DNA of 64,000 nt, taken from contig NEEC01000004.1 in assembly GCA_002189035.1 (NCBI GenBank), forward strand, positions 3,968,001-4,032,000, given 5' to 3'. This document shows, piece by piece, positions 63,341 through 64,000 of the stretch (positions within the stretch are counted from its first letter, which is position 1; each line of letters begins with the position of its first letter). This stretch comes from Utricularia gibba. Its lineage: Eukaryota > Streptophyta > Magnoliopsida > Lamiales > Lentibulariaceae. The position numbers and the translations under genes were made by a program. The notes beneath the pieces were generated by a model that worked only from the letters and a program-made list of their open reading frames with translations, was not told the DNA's origin and searched no databases.

Positions 63341-64000
63341 TTGAAGTGATGCAATTGGGCTTCGTTTGGGCCCTAGAAGATTCTAGATGTTGCGTCGAAA
63401 GCTGCCGTCGCGCCATAGGATGCCCTAATCGGAGAATGGAATGGAAAGATGAAAAGGATGCATTGGCGAGCCAAAACTTTCGGTCTTGCGAAGGTTCTTT
63501 CTGCTTTTTCCATAATAATTTCTTACTTCCTGCCCCTTTCTTATGGTTTTTGGTACGCTTTTTTTTTTCTTTTTCCGGAAGGTATTCTGTGAGCATCGCG
63601 CTCGTGTTGCCACAGGGAGTGCCGCAATTTGCGGGAAGAACAATCGAATAGGATGATGGAGTACGGGTACTGTGAGATCAAGCGCTAGGGGATGCCAAAT
63701 TCGATGTAGAATCATAAGCCAAGCATCTCAATTCCCAGTGATGCTGAGCATCATTAACCTATCATTCTAACCAACTGAGCGATGCCCCTTGCCCAATGCA
63801 GAATCCGGATACTTGCAATCATCGCTTGAAGTTCCATCCTCAGATTCCAATCCGGATACCCAGTCCGCTTTCTCAGGTGATAAGGCGGAAGCTGGGAATC
63901 GAGCTTCTGTCTCAGGTCAGGGTACCGCGGGAGATGATTCATTCAATTTAGATTTGGAATGGGTTCGAGTCAAAATCGCTATTTCGATTTCGCTTTAATT
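63341..64000. other. GC-richer block at the window end, unidentified
   Basis: Composition changes sharply at about 63340 from AT-rich to near-balanced. Plus frames 63346-63651 and 63789-63998 are open but match nothing I know. The second is Ser/Asp/Gly-rich (SSLEVPSSDSNPDTQSAFSG). A perfect hairpin TGATGCT-G-AGCATCA lies at 63739-63753, beside a reverse-strand GCTCAGTTGGTTAGA that resembles a tRNA D-arm. No full tRNA fold can be drawn. It could be a gene continuing past the window or an organelle-derived insertion. Confidence 0.3.

Noticed and set aside
63730-63792. Minus-strand tRNA gene
   Set aside because: The D-arm-like word is not followed by a paired anticodon arm, T-arm or acceptor stem.

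Overview
The window is nuclear DNA from a flowering plant, most likely a eudicot. The genes have many short GT-AG introns, the intergenic DNA is very AT-rich, and the gene set is plant-specific: WRKY, RopGEF, MIR168, MOS2, a DUF1218 membrane protein and a GH17-X8 glucanase. I cannot name the species.

Layout. 1-450 is the last exon of a gene cut by the window edge. 720-3960 is a GGCCCA/TGGGCC-rich repeat block around a 67-bp minisatellite of about 22 units. Next come a MIR168 gene (hairpin about 4690-4850) and a 955-bp PIF/Harbinger-type non-autonomous transposon. 9.5-22.3 kb carries a RopGEF, an ALKBH8-like dioxygenase, an unresolved minus-strand gene, SNU13 (minus) sharing a promoter with the 36-residue OST4 (plus), and an unknown plant protein. 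22.4-26.9 kb is RECQL2, in 20 coding exons. 28-33.1 kb is decayed autonomous Harbinger DNA, apparently one copy nested in another. 33.6-43.3 kb has two eIF4A3 paralogues with MOS2 between them, then a small FAF1/DUF4602-like nucleolar gene. 44.2-46.9 kb holds an organellar RsmH and a DUF1218 protein. 47744-54350 is a full Ty3/Gypsy LTR retrotransposon on the minus strand. A GPI-type GH17 glucanase follows, then a long AT-rich stretch, then a group IId WRKY gene. The last 650 bp are of different composition.

Much of the gene content is RNA biology: a microRNA that targets AGO1, wobble-uridine modification, snoRNP/spliceosome (SNU13), exon junction complex (eIF4A3), the spliceosome-linked MOS2, ribosome assembly and rRNA methylation. 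They share promoter style (site II TGGGCC/T motifs, one telo-box), as housekeeping genes do. I see no sign of an operon-like system.

A recurring feature is single-base indels in homopolymers that break otherwise well-conserved genes: RopGEF twice, RECQL2 three times, the FAF1-like gene once and the DUF1218 gene once at a splice donor. The pattern suggests residual assembly errors more than gene death. Coordinates below are those of the sequence as given.
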